DNA from: Comamonadaceae bacterium
GTDB lineage: Bacteria; Pseudomonadota; Gammaproteobacteria; Burkholderiales; Burkholderiaceae_C
Direction of reading: 5' to 3'
DNA length: 64,000 nucleotides
Assembly (NCBI GenBank): GCA_027488985.1
Contig: JAIYAR010000017.1
Span: 1 to 64,000, forward strand
Shown here: in pieces, positions 1 to 8,528 of the stretch
Numbering within the stretch: the stretch's first letter is position 1
Layout of the letters: each line of letters starts with the position of its first letter
The notes under the pieces: model-generated
What the model saw: only the letters and a program-made list of their open reading frames with translations
Databases searched by the model: none
What the model was told of the DNA's origin: nothing
Position numbers and translations under genes: made by a program

Positions 1-119
1 ACGTGTCCATCACAGTGAAATTGATCAACCCCATCGCCATGGAAGAAGGCCTGCGTTTCGCAATTCGCGAAGGCGGTCGTACCGTGGGCGCCGGCGTGGT
101 TGCCAAAATCATCGCGTAA
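1..119 (+). CDS. tuf: Elongation factor Tu, C-terminal end (partial)
   Basis: The window opens inside a reading frame (codons start at base 3) that ends with TAA at 117-119. The 38 visible residues contain [20 protein letters not shown] and end in [11 protein letters not shown], the invariant C-terminus of domain III of EF-Tu, which carries aminoacyl-tRNA to the ribosome. It lies 21 bases before rpsJ, the usual tuf-S10 order in betaproteobacteria, so tuf and the S10 operon are probably co-transcribed. The 5' part is outside the window. Confidence 0.95.
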
Positions 120-140
120 TTCGCACATTAAGGAATTACG

Positions 141-455
141 ATGGCCGCCAAGCAAAAAATCCGCATTCGCCTGAAGGCGTTTGACTACAAGCTGATCGAT
201 CAATCGGCAGCTGAAATTGTTGACACTGCTAAGCGCACCGGCGCGATTGTCAAGGGTCCTGTGCCTTTGCCAACACGCATGAAGCGCTTCGACATTCTGC
301 GTTCACCTCACGTGAACAAGGCAAGTCGTGACCAGTTTGAAATCCGCACCCACCAGCGTTTGATGGACATCGTGGATCCAACGGATAAAACCGTGGATGC
401 TTTGATGAAGCTCGACCTGCCTGCTGGCGTAGACGTGGAAATCAAACTGCAATAA
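141..455 (+). CDS. rpsJ: 30S ribosomal protein S10
   Basis: 104 residues, the normal S10 length. The sequence has the family hallmarks: [17 protein letters not shown] at the N-terminus, the GPVPLPTR loop, and [11 protein letters not shown] at the end. S10 sits in the 30S head and is also the antitermination factor NusE. First gene of the S10 operon, directly after tuf; the start ATG follows AAGGAATTACG. About 197 bases separate it from rplC, and that gap holds a separate promoter. Confidence 0.97.
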   Translation: MAAKQKIRIRLKAFDYKLIDQSAAEIVDTAKRTGAIVKGPVPLPTRMKRFDILRSPHVNKASRDQFEIRTHQRLMDIVDPTDKTVDALMKLDLPAGVDVEIKLQ

Positions 456-508
456 GCAGTCCGGCCCGGCGTGAAAATGCCGAGCCATTAATGTGAGTGG
501 GTTGGGGC

Positions 509-537
509 TTGCACAAAACGCTAACGCCGGCTATACT
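509..537 (+). promoter_or_regulatory. Internal sigma70 promoter of the S10 operon
   Basis: TTGCAC (509-514), a 17-base spacer, then TATACT (532-537). Both hexamers match the sigma70 consensus at five of six positions with ideal spacing. Predicted start near 544, giving a leader of about 110 bases before the rplC ATG at 653. It would drive rplC-rpsQ independently of tuf-rpsJ. The leader could host L4-type autoregulation as in E. coli, but I see no proof of that. Confidence 0.75.
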
Positions 538-652
538 CGCTGGCTCTGCTCTGAGGCCGATGGCTTTGGGGCGGAGTTTTATTAACAGTCTTTCATCATC
601 AAAACACAGCAGCCAATTGAAGTTGCTATGGGTGGAAGTTACGGAGAAAACA

Positions 653-1327
653 ATGAGTCTTAGCAATCACTTAGGGTTGCTGGGTCGCAAAGTTGGCATG
701 ATGCGTCTATTCACGGACGACGGGGACGCAGTTCCCGTTACCGTGGTGGATGTGTCCAACAACCGTGTGACACAGGTGAAAACCCAAGAGAACGACGGCT
801 ATGTGGCCTTGCAGGTCACATTCGGTGCACGCAAAGCTTCGCGTATCACCAAGCCCGTTGCTGGCCACTTGGCCAAAGCTGGTGTCGAAGCCGGCGAAAT
901 CATCCAAGAATTCCGCGTGACTGCTGAATCCGCTGCGAAATACGCAACAGGCGCTACTGTGCCTGTGACCGACGTGTTTTCTGTGGGTCAAAAGGTGGAC
1001 GTGCAGGGTACTTCGATTGGTAAAGGCTACGCCGGCACCATCAAGCGCCACAACATGTCTTCCCAGCGCGCATCCCACGGTAACAGCCGCTCGCACAATG
1101 TGCCCGGCTCTATCGGTATGGCTCAAGATCCAGGTCGCGTTTTCCCCGGAAAGCGCATGACCGGTCACTTGGGCGATGCCACCGTGACGACTCAAAACCT
1201 GGACGTTATCCGTGTCGACGAAGCTCGCCAACTCCTGTTGATCAAGGGTGCTATCCCTGGATCCAAGGGTGGCTTCGTGACTGTTCGTCCAGCTGTCAAA
1301 GCCAAAGCCTCTAAAGGAGCGAACTGA
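653..1327 (+). CDS. rplC: 50S ribosomal protein L3
   Basis: 224 residues. The start is set at ATG 653 because the protein should begin with [16 protein letters not shown], and GGAG sits seven bases upstream; an open frame extending back to 497 gives no L3-like sequence and overlaps the promoter. The conserved region near [16 protein letters not shown], including the methylated-Gln loop of the family, is present. L3 is an early assembly protein next to the peptidyl transferase centre. The stop overlaps the rplD start by one base (TGATG), suggesting coupled translation. Confidence 0.96.
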   Translation: MSLSNHLGLLGRKVGMMRLFTDDGDAVPVTVVDVSNNRVTQVKTQENDGYVALQVTFGARKASRITKPVAGHLAKAGVEAGEIIQEFRVTAESAAKYATGATVPVTDVFSVGQKVDVQGTSIGKGYAGTIKRHNMSSQRASHGNSRSHNVPGSIGMAQDPGRVFPGKRMTGHLGDATVTTQNLDVIRVDEARQLLLIKGAIPGSKGGFVTVRPAVKAKASKGAN

Positions 1328-1947
1328 TGCAAGTCGAACTCCTGAATGAACAAGGTCAGGCAACTTCCAAGTACGATGCTCCAGAAGCCGTATTTGGTCG
1401 TGACTACAACGAAGATCTGGTGCACCAAGTGGTTGTGGCCTTCCAGGCTAACGCCCGTCAAGGTACACGTGCTCAGAAAGACCGTGAACAAGTCAAGCAC
1501 AGCACCAAGAAGCCTTTCAAGCAAAAGGGAACCGGTCGCGCTCGCGCTGGTATGACCTCCTCGCCACTGTGGCGCGGCGGCGGTCGTATTTTCCCGAACA
1601 TGCCTGATGAAAACTTCGGCCAGAAGATCAACAAGAAGATGTACCGCGCAGGCATGGCATCCATCTTGTCTCAGCTGGTGCGCGAAGGCCGTCTGGCCGT
1701 GGTGGATTCCCTGAAAGTGGAGTCTCCCAAGACCAAGGCTTTGGCTGCAAAGTTCAAGGCAATGAATCTGGAATCCGTGTTGGTGATCGCTGATGAGGTT
1801 GATGAAAACCTGTATCTGGCATCCCGTAACCTGGTGAATGTTCTGGTGGTCGAGCCCCGTTATGCTGACCCCCTGTCTTTGGTCCACTACCGCAAGGTGT
1901 TGGTGACTAAGGCTGCCATGGACACACTCAAGGAGATGTTTGCATGA
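1327..1947 (+). CDS. rplD: 50S ribosomal protein L4
   Basis: 206 residues. It shows the L4 loop with [21 protein letters not shown], which reaches into the exit tunnel, followed by the globular domain ending in DTLKEMF. In E. coli L4 binds 23S rRNA and represses its own operon through the leader. It overlaps rplC by one base and rplW by four (ATGA), a tightly coupled order. Confidence 0.96.
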   Translation: MQVELLNEQGQATSKYDAPEAVFGRDYNEDLVHQVVVAFQANARQGTRAQKDREQVKHSTKKPFKQKGTGRARAGMTSSPLWRGGGRIFPNMPDENFGQKINKKMYRAGMASILSQLVREGRLAVVDSLKVESPKTKALAAKFKAMNLESVLVIADEVDENLYLASRNLVNVLVVEPRYADPLSLVHYRKVLVTKAAMDTLKEMFA

Positions 1948-2270
1948 GCCACGGTCCCAATCTGACCAAATTCGACGAAGGTCGTTTGATGCAAGTGCTC
2001 GTCGCCCCCATCGTGTCCGAAAAGGCCACCATGGTTGCTGAAAAGAGCAATGCTGTGACTTTCAAGGTGCTGCAAGACGCTACCAAGTATGAAATCAAGG
2101 CCGCAGTGGAATTGATGTTCAAGGTCGAGGTAAAAGGCGTTTCTGTGGTGAACACCAAGGGCAAGACCAAGCGTTTCGGTAAGTCTGTTGGCCGTCGCGA
2201 CAATGTTCGCAAAGCCTACGTGACCCTGAAGCCCGGTCAAGAGCTGAACCTCGGCGGGGAGGCTGCGTAA
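1944..2270 (+). CDS. rplW: 50S ribosomal protein L23
   Basis: 108 residues with the L23 core [15 protein letters not shown] and the basic segment [15 protein letters not shown]23 stands at the mouth of the exit tunnel and docks trigger factor and SRP. The ATG overlaps the rplD stop (ATGA). Compared with other L23 proteins it has a slightly extended N-terminus ([14 protein letters not shown]); an internal ATG at residue 16 is a less likely start because the upstream overlap fits coupling. Confidence 0.95.
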   Translation: MSHGPNLTKFDEGRLMQVLVAPIVSEKATMVAEKSNAVTFKVLQDATKYEIKAAVELMFKVEVKGVSVVNTKGKTKRFGKSVGRRDNVRKAYVTLKPGQELNLGGEAA

Positions 2271-2272
2271 TC

Positions 2273-3097
2273 ATGGCTGTCATTAAAATGAAACCAACTT
2301 CTCCAGGCCGTCGTGGCGTGGTGAAGATTTCGCGTGACCACCTGTACAAGGGTGCGCCTCATGCAGCTTTGTTGGAACCCCAGTTCCAGCAAGCCGGCCG
2401 TAACAACAACGGCCACATCACTACCCGTCACAAGGGTGGTGGTCACAAGCATCACTACCGCGTAGTGGATTTCGTCCGTAACAAGGATGGCATCCCCGCG
2501 AAAGTCGAACGCATTGAGTACGATCCAAACCGCTCCGCACACATCGCATTGGTGTGCTACGCAGACGGCGAACGCAAGTACATCATCGCTCCACGTGGCT
2601 TGGAAGTCGGCGCAACCATTCAAAACGGTTCCGAAGCTCCTATCCGCGTTGGCAACACATTGCCTATCCGCAACATTCCAGTGGGTTCCATAATCCATTG
2701 CGTAGAGTTGCAAGTGGGCAAGGGTGCTCAGATCATCCGCTCTGCCGGTACTTCCGCCACACTGTTGGCTCGTGAAGGTACATACGCCCAGGTGCGTGTG
2801 CGTTCCGGTGAAGTCCGCAAGATCCACATCGACTGCCGCGCGACCATCGGTCAAGTGGCCAACGAAGAGCACAGCCTGCGCCAGTTGGGCAAGGCCGGTG
2901 TGAAACGTTGGATGGGTATCCGCCCAACCGTCCGTGGTGTGGTGATGAACCCTGTTGACCACCCGCACGGTGGTGGTGAAGGCAAGACCGGTGAAGGCCG
3001 TCATGCAGTCGATCCTTGGGGTAATCTGACCAAGGGCTACCGTACCCGTAACAACAAGCGCACGCAGGTCATGATCGTGTCGCGTCGCAAGAAGTAA
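2273..3097 (+). CDS. rplB: 50S ribosomal protein L2
   Basis: 274 residues, the family length. The signature [12 protein letters not shown] near residues 224-235 includes the histidine implicated in peptidyl transferase centre assembly. It also has the N-terminal basic region [18 protein letters not shown]. It starts three bases after rplW ends and is followed by rpsS after 11 bases that carry a GGGGTAGG-type ribosome site. Confidence 0.97.
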   Translation: MAVIKMKPTSPGRRGVVKISRDHLYKGAPHAALLEPQFQQAGRNNNGHITTRHKGGGHKHHYRVVDFVRNKDGIPAKVERIEYDPNRSAHIALVCYADGERKYIIAPRGLEVGATIQNGSEAPIRVGNTLPIRNIPVGSIIHCVELQVGKGAQIIRSAGTSATLLAREGTYAQVRVRSGEVRKIHIDCRATIGQVANEEHSLRQLGKAGVKRWMGIRPTVRGVVMNPVDHPHGGGEGKTGEGRHAVDPWGNLTKGYRTRNNKRTQVMIVSRRKK

Positions 3098-3108
3098 GGG
3101 GTAGGTAA

Positions 3109-3387
3109 ATGACTCGTTCACTGAAAAAAGGTCCTTTCGTCGACCATCACCTGATTGCCAAGACCGAAAAGGCCGTGGCAACCAAGGACAAGAAGCCGAT
3201 TAAGACTTGGTCCCGTCGCTCCATGATCCTGCCCGAATTCATCGGCTTGACCATCGCCGTTCACAACGGCAAGCAGCACGTGCCTGTCTATATCACCGAT
3301 CAAATGGTTGGCCACAAGTTGGGTGAGTTCGCGCTCACACGTACTTTCAAGGGTCACCCTGCGGACAAAAAAGTCCAGAAGAAATAA
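3109..3387 (+). CDS. rpsS: 30S ribosomal protein S19
   Basis: 92 residues beginning [15 protein letters not shown] and containing the S19 signature region [19 protein letters not shown]19 binds 16S rRNA in the 30S head with S13, close to the A-site tRNA. It sits between rplB and rplV in the standard order. Confidence 0.97.
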   Translation: MTRSLKKGPFVDHHLIAKTEKAVATKDKKPIKTWSRRSMILPEFIGLTIAVHNGKQHVPVYITDQMVGHKLGEFALTRTFKGHPADKKVQKK

Positions 3388-3397
3388 GGAGGTGACC

Positions 3398-3727
3398 ATG
3401 GAAACTCGTGCAACCCTTCGTGGCGTCCGTTTGTCTGTTGACAAGGGTCGTCTGGTCGCGGACCTGATCCGTGGCAAGAAAGTTGATCAAGCTCTGAACA
3501 TCTTGCAATTCACACAGAAAAAAGCTGCTGTGATCATCAAGAAGGTTCTGGAGTCCGCTATTGCCAATGCTGAACACAACGACGGCGCTGACATCGACGA
3601 ATTGAAGGTGAAAACCATCTACGTTGAGCAAGGTGCTTCTTTGCGTCGCTTCACAGCCCGTGCAAAGGGCCGTGGCAATCAAATCCGCAAGCCCACGTGC
3701 CATGTGTACGTGACGGTTGGAAACTGA
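3398..3727 (+). CDS. rplV: 50S ribosomal protein L22
   Basis: 109 residues, [18 protein letters not shown] to CHVYVTVGN. The start is ATG 3398, preceded by an almost perfect Shine-Dalgarno sequence (TAAGGAGGTGACC); an in-frame extension back to 3308 lies inside rpsS and is not L22-like. L22 lines the exit tunnel; its beta-hairpin (around [19 protein letters not shown]) is a macrolide-resistance hot spot in other bacteria. Confidence 0.96.
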   Translation: METRATLRGVRLSVDKGRLVADLIRGKKVDQALNILQFTQKKAAVIIKKVLESAIANAEHNDGADIDELKVKTIYVEQGASLRRFTARAKGRGNQIRKPTCHVYVTVGN

Positions 3728-3743
3728 AAGAGGCCAGGAAGAT

Positions 3744-4625
3744 ATGGGACAAAAAATCCACCCAACCGGCTTTCGTTTGGCGATCAGCCGTAACTGGTCT
3801 TCTCGCTGGTACGCAAGCAACCGTGATTTCGCCGGCATGTTGTCGGAAGACATCAAGGTTCGTGAATACCTGAAGGCCAAGCTCAAGAACGCCTCTGTGT
3901 CTCGCATCCTGATCGAGCGCCCTGCCAAGAACGCACGTATCACCATTTTCTCGGCGCGTCCGGGCGTGGTGATCGGCAAGAAGGGTGAAGACATCGAAAA
4001 CTTGAAGCGTGACCTGGGCAAGCAATTGGGCGTGCCAGTGGCAGTGAACATCGAAGAAGTGCGCAAGCCTGAAATCGATGCAAAGCTGATTGCTGACAGC
4101 ATCACCCAACAGCTCGAAAAGCGCATCATGTTCCGTCGCGCCATGAAGCGTGCCATGCAAAACGCTATGCGTTTGGGCGCTCTGGGCATCAAGATCATGT
4201 CGTCTGGCCGTTTGAACGGTATCGAAATTGCACGTACCGAGTGGTACCGTGAAGGCCGCGTGCCTTTGCACACACTGCGTGCTGATATCGACTACGGTAC
4301 ATCTGAAGCCAAGACAACATACGGCATCATTGGCGTGAAAGTTTGGGTCTACAAGGGTGATACCTTGGGACGCAACGATCTGCCAGCAGCCGTTGAGCCT
4401 CGTGCAGAAGAAGAGCGTCGTCCACGCGGTCCCCGCCGTGACGATCGTGGTGCACGCCCAGGCGCTGCTCCTCGTGGTGCACGTCGTCCCGCAGGTGGCA
4501 ACGCCGCTCCTGCTGATGGCAGCGACAAACCCGCTGAAGCACTCGGTGCTGACGCTAAACCCGCCGTTAAGCGCGTTCGCAAAGTCGCCGCGCCAGCTGC
4601 AGCAGCTGACGGTAAAGGAGAATAA
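3744..4625 (+). CDS. rpsC: 30S ribosomal protein S3 with long C-terminal tail
   Basis: 293 residues from ATG 3744 ([13 protein letters not shown]); the in-frame codons from 3717 overlap rplV and are not part of S3. The KH-type RNA-binding motif VVIGKKGED is at residues 76-84 and the C-terminal domain runs to about residue 210. Residues 211-293 form a low-complexity tail rich in Ala, Pro, Arg and Asp, about 60 residues beyond the E. coli protein (233). The tail is probably disordered. S3 lines the mRNA entry channel and contributes to mRNA helicase activity. Confidence 0.95.
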   Translation: MGQKIHPTGFRLAISRNWSSRWYASNRDFAGMLSEDIKVREYLKAKLKNASVSRILIERPAKNARITIFSARPGVVIGKKGEDIENLKRDLGKQLGVPVAVNIEEVRKPEIDAKLIADSITQQLEKRIMFRRAMKRAMQNAMRLGALGIKIMSSGRLNGIEIARTEWYREGRVPLHTLRADIDYGTSEAKTTYGIIGVKVWVYKGDTLGRNDLPAAVEPRAEEERRPRGPRRDDRGARPGAAPRGARRPAGGNAAPADGSDKPAEALGADAKPAVKRVRKVAAPAAAADGKGE

Positions 4626-4627
4626 TC

Positions 4628-5044
4628 ATGTTGCAACCCGCTCGCCGGAAATACCGCAAAGAGCAAAAGGGCCGTAACACCGGTATCGCAACCCGCGGAA
4701 GCTCGGTTGCCTTCGGTGACTTCGGTCTGAAATGTACTGACCGCGGCCGTCTGACGGCTCGCCAGATCGAAGCTGCACGCCGTGCAATTTCCCGTCACGT
4801 GAAGCGTGGCGGCCGTATCTGGATCCGCGTGTTCCCTGACAAGCCGATTTCCCAGAAGCCTGCTGAAGTGCGTATGGGTAACGGTAAAGGTAACCCCGAG
4901 TACTACGTGGCTGAAATTCAGCCCGGCAAGATCGTTTTCGAGATCGTCGGCGTGCCCGAAGAACTCGCTCGCGAAGCTTTCCGTTTGGCTGCTGCAAAGC
5001 TGCCTTTGCGTACTACATTTGTCAGCCGCATGATCGGCCAGTAA
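4628..5044 (+). CDS. rplP: 50S ribosomal protein L16
   Basis: 138 residues beginning [19 protein letters not shown], with [20 protein letters not shown] in the middle and RMIGQ near the end. L16 binds near the A-site and organises elbow contacts of the tRNA. It starts two bases after the rpsC stop. Confidence 0.97.
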   Translation: MLQPARRKYRKEQKGRNTGIATRGSSVAFGDFGLKCTDRGRLTARQIEAARRAISRHVKRGGRIWIRVFPDKPISQKPAEVRMGNGKGNPEYYVAEIQPGKIVFEIVGVPEELAREAFRLAAAKLPLRTTFVSRMIGQ

Positions 5045-5060
5045 TTCAGGAGATATCGAA

Positions 5061-5270
5061 ATGACGAAAGCTGCTGAACTGCGCCAAAAAGACGTTGCTG
5101 GCCTTGAAACGGAAGTCAAAGAGCTGCAAAAAGCCCACTTTGGCCTGCGTATGCAAAAAGCCACACAACAGATCAACAACACCGCTTCGGTGCGCACTGC
5201 GCGCCGTGACATTGCCCGCGCCAAGACTATTCTTGTCGAGAAGCAAAGCGCTGAAAAATCCGCCAAATAA
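5061..5270 (+). CDS. rpmC: 50S ribosomal protein L29
   Basis: 69 residues, a two-helix protein with the L29 signature around [15 protein letters not shown]29 lies beside L23 at the tunnel exit. A ribosome site (AGGAGAT) lies about seven bases before the ATG. Confidence 0.95.
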   Translation: MTKAAELRQKDVAGLETEVKELQKAHFGLRMQKATQQINNTASVRTARRDIARAKTILVEKQSAEKSAK

Positions 5271-5280
5271 GGAGCGATAA

Positions 5281-5550
5281 ATGACGGAAGCTAAAAAATC
5301 CCTCAAGCGCACCTTGATTGGCAAGGTGGTCAGCGATAAGCGTGCTAAGACAGTGACCGTGCTGATCGAGCGCCGTGTGAAGCACGAGCTCTACGGCAAG
5401 ATCGTTGCAAAGACCAGCAAATACCACGCCCATGATGAAAAGGGCGAGTACAAGTTGGGCGATGTGATCGAGATCACTGAGAGCAAGCCCATTTCCAAAA
5501 CCAAGAATTGGGTTGCTACCCGCTTGGTGGAAAAGGCAGCTGCGGTTTAA
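5281..5550 (+). CDS. rpsQ: 30S ribosomal protein S17
   Basis: 89 residues. [20 protein letters not shown] and the later [18 protein letters not shown] are the S17 OB-fold hallmarks. It is the last gene of the S10 operon here; a hairpin terminator follows and the spc operon (rplN onward) is not adjacent, unlike E. coli. Confidence 0.96.
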   Translation: MTEAKKSLKRTLIGKVVSDKRAKTVTVLIERRVKHELYGKIVAKTSKYHAHDEKGEYKLGDVIEITESKPISKTKNWVATRLVEKAAAV

Positions 5551-5583
5551 GTCTTTACGACTTATTGACAGCAGTTGAATAGG

Positions 5584-5610
5584 AAACGGCCCACAATGTG
5601 GGCCGTTTTC
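5584..5610 (+). terminator. Rho-independent terminator of the S10 operon
   Basis: An 11-bp perfect stem (AAACGGCCCAC at 5584-5594 pairing with 5598-5608), loop AAT, then TTTTC. It lies 33 bases after the rpsQ stop and 32 before the peroxiredoxin start, so it ends the ribosomal protein operon. Confidence 0.9.
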
Positions 5611-5642
5611 ATTGGTACTTACACATTGCATAAGGAGCAAAC

Positions 5643-6149
5643 ATGATTCAAGTTGGCGACACTCTTCCAGCAACCACGTTGATGGAGTATTCCGAAGTGG
5701 AAGGCGAAGGCTGCAGCATTGGCCCGAACCCCGTGGATGTTGCAAAGGCTACCGCTGGCAAGACGATCGCGTTGTTTGCCCTTCCCGGCGCCTTCACGCC
5801 TACCTGCTCTGCGAAGCACGTTCCCGGTTATGTGGAGAGCGCTGAAGCCTTCAAGGCGGCAGGTGTGGATGAGATCTGGTGTGTCAGCGTGAACGATGCT
5901 TTCGTGATGGGCGCTTGGGCCCGCGACCAGAAGACGGGCACCAAGGTTCGCATGCTGGGCGATGGTGATGCAGCGTTCGCCAAAGCTACCGGCCTTACCT
6001 TGGACTTGACTGGCAAGGGCCTCGGTTTGCGTAGCAATCGCTACTCCATGTTGGTAAAGGACGGCAAAGTGGCGACCCTGAATGTGGAAGCTGCAGGCAA
6101 ATTTGAAGTGAGCGACGCTGGCACATTGTTGGCCCAAGCCAAGGCTTGA
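5643..6149 (+). CDS. Prx5-type peroxiredoxin
   Basis: 168 residues, a thioredoxin-fold peroxidase that reduces hydrogen peroxide and alkyl hydroperoxides in the cytoplasm. The active-site motif PGAFTPTCS puts the peroxidatic cysteine at residue 55. Cys80 (EIWCVSVND) is conserved in the Prx5 group, and another cysteine is at residue 24. The late RSNRYSMLVKDGKV segment is also typical. There is no glutaredoxin fusion. AAGGAGC precedes the ATG. It stands alone after the ribosomal terminator and converges on the acetyltransferase. Confidence 0.92.
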   Translation: MIQVGDTLPATTLMEYSEVEGEGCSIGPNPVDVAKATAGKTIALFALPGAFTPTCSAKHVPGYVESAEAFKAAGVDEIWCVSVNDAFVMGAWARDQKTGTKVRMLGDGDAAFAKATGLTLDLTGKGLGLRSNRYSMLVKDGKVATLNVEAAGKFEVSDAGTLLAQAKA

Positions 6150-6165
6150 TAACCCAAGGCAGTGC

Positions 6166-6678
6166 TTAGAGCTCTGCCTTCAAATAGTGCGCCCCTGCTA
6201 TCGGGTTGAAATAGTAGGGGGGCACTTCTTCGAAACCGAGTTCAGCGTAGAGGGCACGAGCGGTTTCCATATCGTCCAAAGTGTCAAGCAGGATGGTGTC
6301 ATACCCTTTTGACCTGGCCGAATCCATGATGGCCTCAGCGAGGAGCCGTCCGACCCCCAGACCTCTGTACGCCGGTCTCACATACAGTCGTTTCATCTCA
6401 GCCGCATTGGGGTAGTCCGAGGTGTCCAATGGCTTGAGGGCGCAACACCCGGCCCAAGCACCGTCGACTTCCGCCACGAGCAAAGCACCTCTGTTCGCCT
6501 CGTACTCACCAGGAAGGCCGCTCAATTCCTCCGAGAAGTTCTGGAAACAAAGATCGACGCCCAGATTGCTGGCGTACTCCTCGAACAATTCTCGAACAAC
6601 CGAAATATCAGCCGTGGTTTCGGCGGAGCGAATCACTGTGCAGGGCAAAGACGAAGGCGCTGACATGGCAAGGGACAT
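6166..6678 (-). CDS. GNAT-family N-acetyltransferase
   Basis: 170 residues. The acetyl-CoA binding motif A is clear: MKRLYVRPAYRGLGVGRLL (R-G-L-G-V-G loop) followed by an amphipathic helix and LDTLDDMETARALYAELGFE (motif B). The substrate cannot be told from sequence. An alternative ATG is at 6666. It converges on the peroxiredoxin gene with only 16 bases between the stops and no clear terminator hairpin there. Confidence 0.88.
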   Translation of the reverse strand: MSLAMSAPSSLPCTVIRSAETTADISVVRELFEEYASNLGVDLCFQNFSEELSGLPGEYEANRGALLVAEVDGAWAGCCALKPLDTSDYPNAAEMKRLYVRPAYRGLGVGRLLAEAIMDSARSKGYDTILLDTLDDMETARALYAELGFEEVPPYYFNPIAGAHYLKAEL

Positions 6679-6792
6679 GGAGACTGGGGAGTTGCACTAA
6701 ATGCGCAACCTTACTGTATCACCCCCGATAGGTAGACCTCTGCGACGCGAATGCACACCAAAACGGCAGGGCGCCTCCGCATGGCTTGAGCG

Positions 6793-7290
6793 TCAACTTT
6801 CCGAAAGCAGCTTTTCAATCAAGCGGTGCAGTTCAGCAAAGTCCGGCTGACCGACATAGCGCTTCACAATCTCACCGCGCTTGTCCACGAGATAACTGGT
6901 GGGCGTCAGGGTGACCTCACCCCAGGATTTTGCGACAGCGCCGGTGTTGTCAATAGCGACGTCAAAAGGCAACTTGCGCGTCTGCGCAAAATTGACGACG
7001 TAGCTCGGCGGATCGTAGGCCATGGCAACGGCCACCATGCCGTAGCCTTTGTCCTTGTACTTCTCGTAGGTCTCCACCATTTGTGGCATCTCGGCTACGC
7101 ACGTTGTGCAGCTCGTAGCCCAAAAATTCACCAGGGTGACTCGACCGAGCAAATCCTTGGTCTGCAACTGGCTGCCATTAAGCAGAACGAAGGTGGACGC
7201 AGGTGCATCATGTTTGCTGGTGGTCAAAAAAGCGGCTACGCCTACGACGCAAGCCGCTACGATGCTGCCCATCACCCAATGTTTTTTCAT
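6793..7290 (-). CDS. TlpA-like thioredoxin-fold protein, membrane-anchored or secreted
   Basis: 165 residues. Residues 8-22 are a hydrophobic N-terminal anchor or signal sequence, followed by a redoxin domain with NFWATSCTTCVAEMP; the CxxC cysteines are 61 and 64. A cis-proline (TLTPTSYLVD) occurs later, as expected. Proteins of this type reduce periplasmic disulfides, often for cytochrome c maturation. The start is 15 bases from the divergent DUF4197 gene, so promoters must overlap coding sequence. Confidence 0.88.
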   Translation of the reverse strand: MKKHWVMGSIVAACVVGVAAFLTTSKHDAPASTFVLLNGSQLQTKDLLGRVTLVNFWATSCTTCVAEMPQMVETYEKYKDKGYGMVAVAMAYDPPSYVVNFAQTRKLPFDVAIDNTGAVAKSWGEVTLTPTSYLVDKRGEIVKRYVGQPDFAELHRLIEKLLSES

Positions 7291-7305
7291 ACGCAGGAAG
7301 TTCCC

Positions 7306-8010
7306 ATGGATCGTCGCCAGTTTAATTCTTTCTCACTAGGTGCAGCGGGCCTTTGGGTCAGCGTGGTTTACAGCCATGCCCATGCACTGACATTGGCGGA
7401 TTTAACCAACACTGATGCCACCAAGGGTTTGAAGGCAGCACTCGAAAAAGGTGCGTCAGCTGCCATATCGCAGCTAGGCGCTGTGGATGGATTCCTCGGA
7501 AACGAAAAAGTTCGCATCGCATTGCCCTCCTATCTCGAGGATGCCGCCAAGCTCTTACGTACCTTTGGTCAGGGCGCTCGGGTGGATGAACTGGTGACCT
7601 CTATGAACAGGGGGGCAGAAGCAGCTGTGCCAATGGCGAAAGATGTCATGACCAAGGCGGTGCAAGGCATGACCGTTCAAGATGCCAAGGGGATACTCGG
7701 TGGAGGCGATACTGCAGTCAGTCAATTCTTTGCTGAGAAGACGCGTGCAACGCTCACCGTCAAGTTTCTGCCCATCGTGACACAAGCCACTTCCAAGGTT
7801 GGGATGGCGGACAAGTACAACCAACTGGCCGGAAGAGCGTCTGAATTGGGCCTGATGAAGAAAGAAGATGCCAACATCCAGCAGTACGTCACGGGCAAGA
7901 CGCTCGATGGCCTGTATTTCATGATCTCGGAAGAAGAAAAGAAGATCCGCCAGAACCCGGTGGCCTACGGCAGCAGCATCTTGACCAAAGTGTTCGGCGC
8001 GCTGAAATGA
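7306..8010 (+). CDS. DUF4197 family exported protein
   Basis: 234 residues from ATG 7306 (MDRRQFNSFSLGAAGLW), preceded by CAGGAAG. The in-frame extension back to 6826 lies inside the opposite gene and was discarded. The N-terminus has an RRQF pair and a hydrophobic segment ending near SHAHA, a likely signal peptide. The body (EKGASAAISQLG, NEKVRIALP, YFMISEEEKKIRQNP) matches my memory of DUF4197, a helical family of unknown function. Its stop overlaps the next gene (ATGA), so the two are translationally coupled. Confidence 0.82.
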   Translation: MDRRQFNSFSLGAAGLWVSVVYSHAHALTLADLTNTDATKGLKAALEKGASAAISQLGAVDGFLGNEKVRIALPSYLEDAAKLLRTFGQGARVDELVTSMNRGAEAAVPMAKDVMTKAVQGMTVQDAKGILGGGDTAVSQFFAEKTRATLTVKFLPIVTQATSKVGMADKYNQLAGRASELGLMKKEDANIQQYVTGKTLDGLYFMISEEEKKIRQNPVAYGSSILTKVFGALK

Positions 8011-8528
8011 GGCGTTGGAGACTGCTGTCGGCTCTCGCCGGAGCTCTTTTCCTCATGGGGGTGTTGCAAGCGTGCTCGCCGGCATTGAACTGGCGTCAAG
8101 TCCAACTGCAGGATCTGAAGGCGCAGCTTCCTTGCAAACCCGACACCGCGACGCGTCCGGTACCGCTGGGTGCAAATTCGCTTGATTTGCAGATGATGGG
8201 CTGTGAGGCAGGTGGAGCACTATTCGCCATCAGCCATGTTCAGGCTACAGATGCAGAGGCTGCCGCCAAAGTAATCACCCAATGGCAAGCGTTTGCGATG
8301 CAAGCTCTCAGCGCGGGCAACAGCAAAAACGAGGCTTGGAAAGCACCGGCGTGGTCTGCCAACCCCCTATCGTTTCGCGCCAACGGAAAGAATCCGAATG
8401 GGCAACCCATTCAGGCCAGACTTACTTGGATCAGTCGGGGGAGTAATGTATATCACCTTGCCGTGTACGCTGAAACGCTCACTGAGGCCATGACGGAACC
8501 TTTTCTGGAAGATTTGCAGACCCCATGA
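8007..8528 (+). CDS. Putative lipoprotein of unknown function
   Basis: 173 residues. A basic N-terminus, a hydrophobic stretch and the lipobox LQAC (Cys at about residue 23) indicate a lipoprotein. The rest has no motif I recognise; two further cysteines (in LPCKPD and MGCEAGG) could form a disulfide. It overlaps the upstream DUF4197 gene and the downstream MFS gene by four bases each (ATGA). Confidence 0.72.
   Translation: MRRWRLLSALAGALFLMGVLQACSPALNWRQVQLQDLKAQLPCKPDTATRPVPLGANSLDLQMMGCEAGGALFAISHVQATDAEAAAKVITQWQAFAMQALSAGNSKNEAWKAPAWSANPLSFRANGKNPNGQPIQARLTWISRGSNVYHLAVYAETLTEAMTEPFLEDLQTP

Noticed and set aside
497..652. Extended N-terminus for L3
   Set aside because: Covers the promoter and leader, gives no L3-like residues; ATG 653 has a good ribosome site.
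5565..5570. TTGACA before the peroxiredoxin gene
   Set aside because: No -10 hexamer 16-18 bases downstream; that place is the terminator stem.
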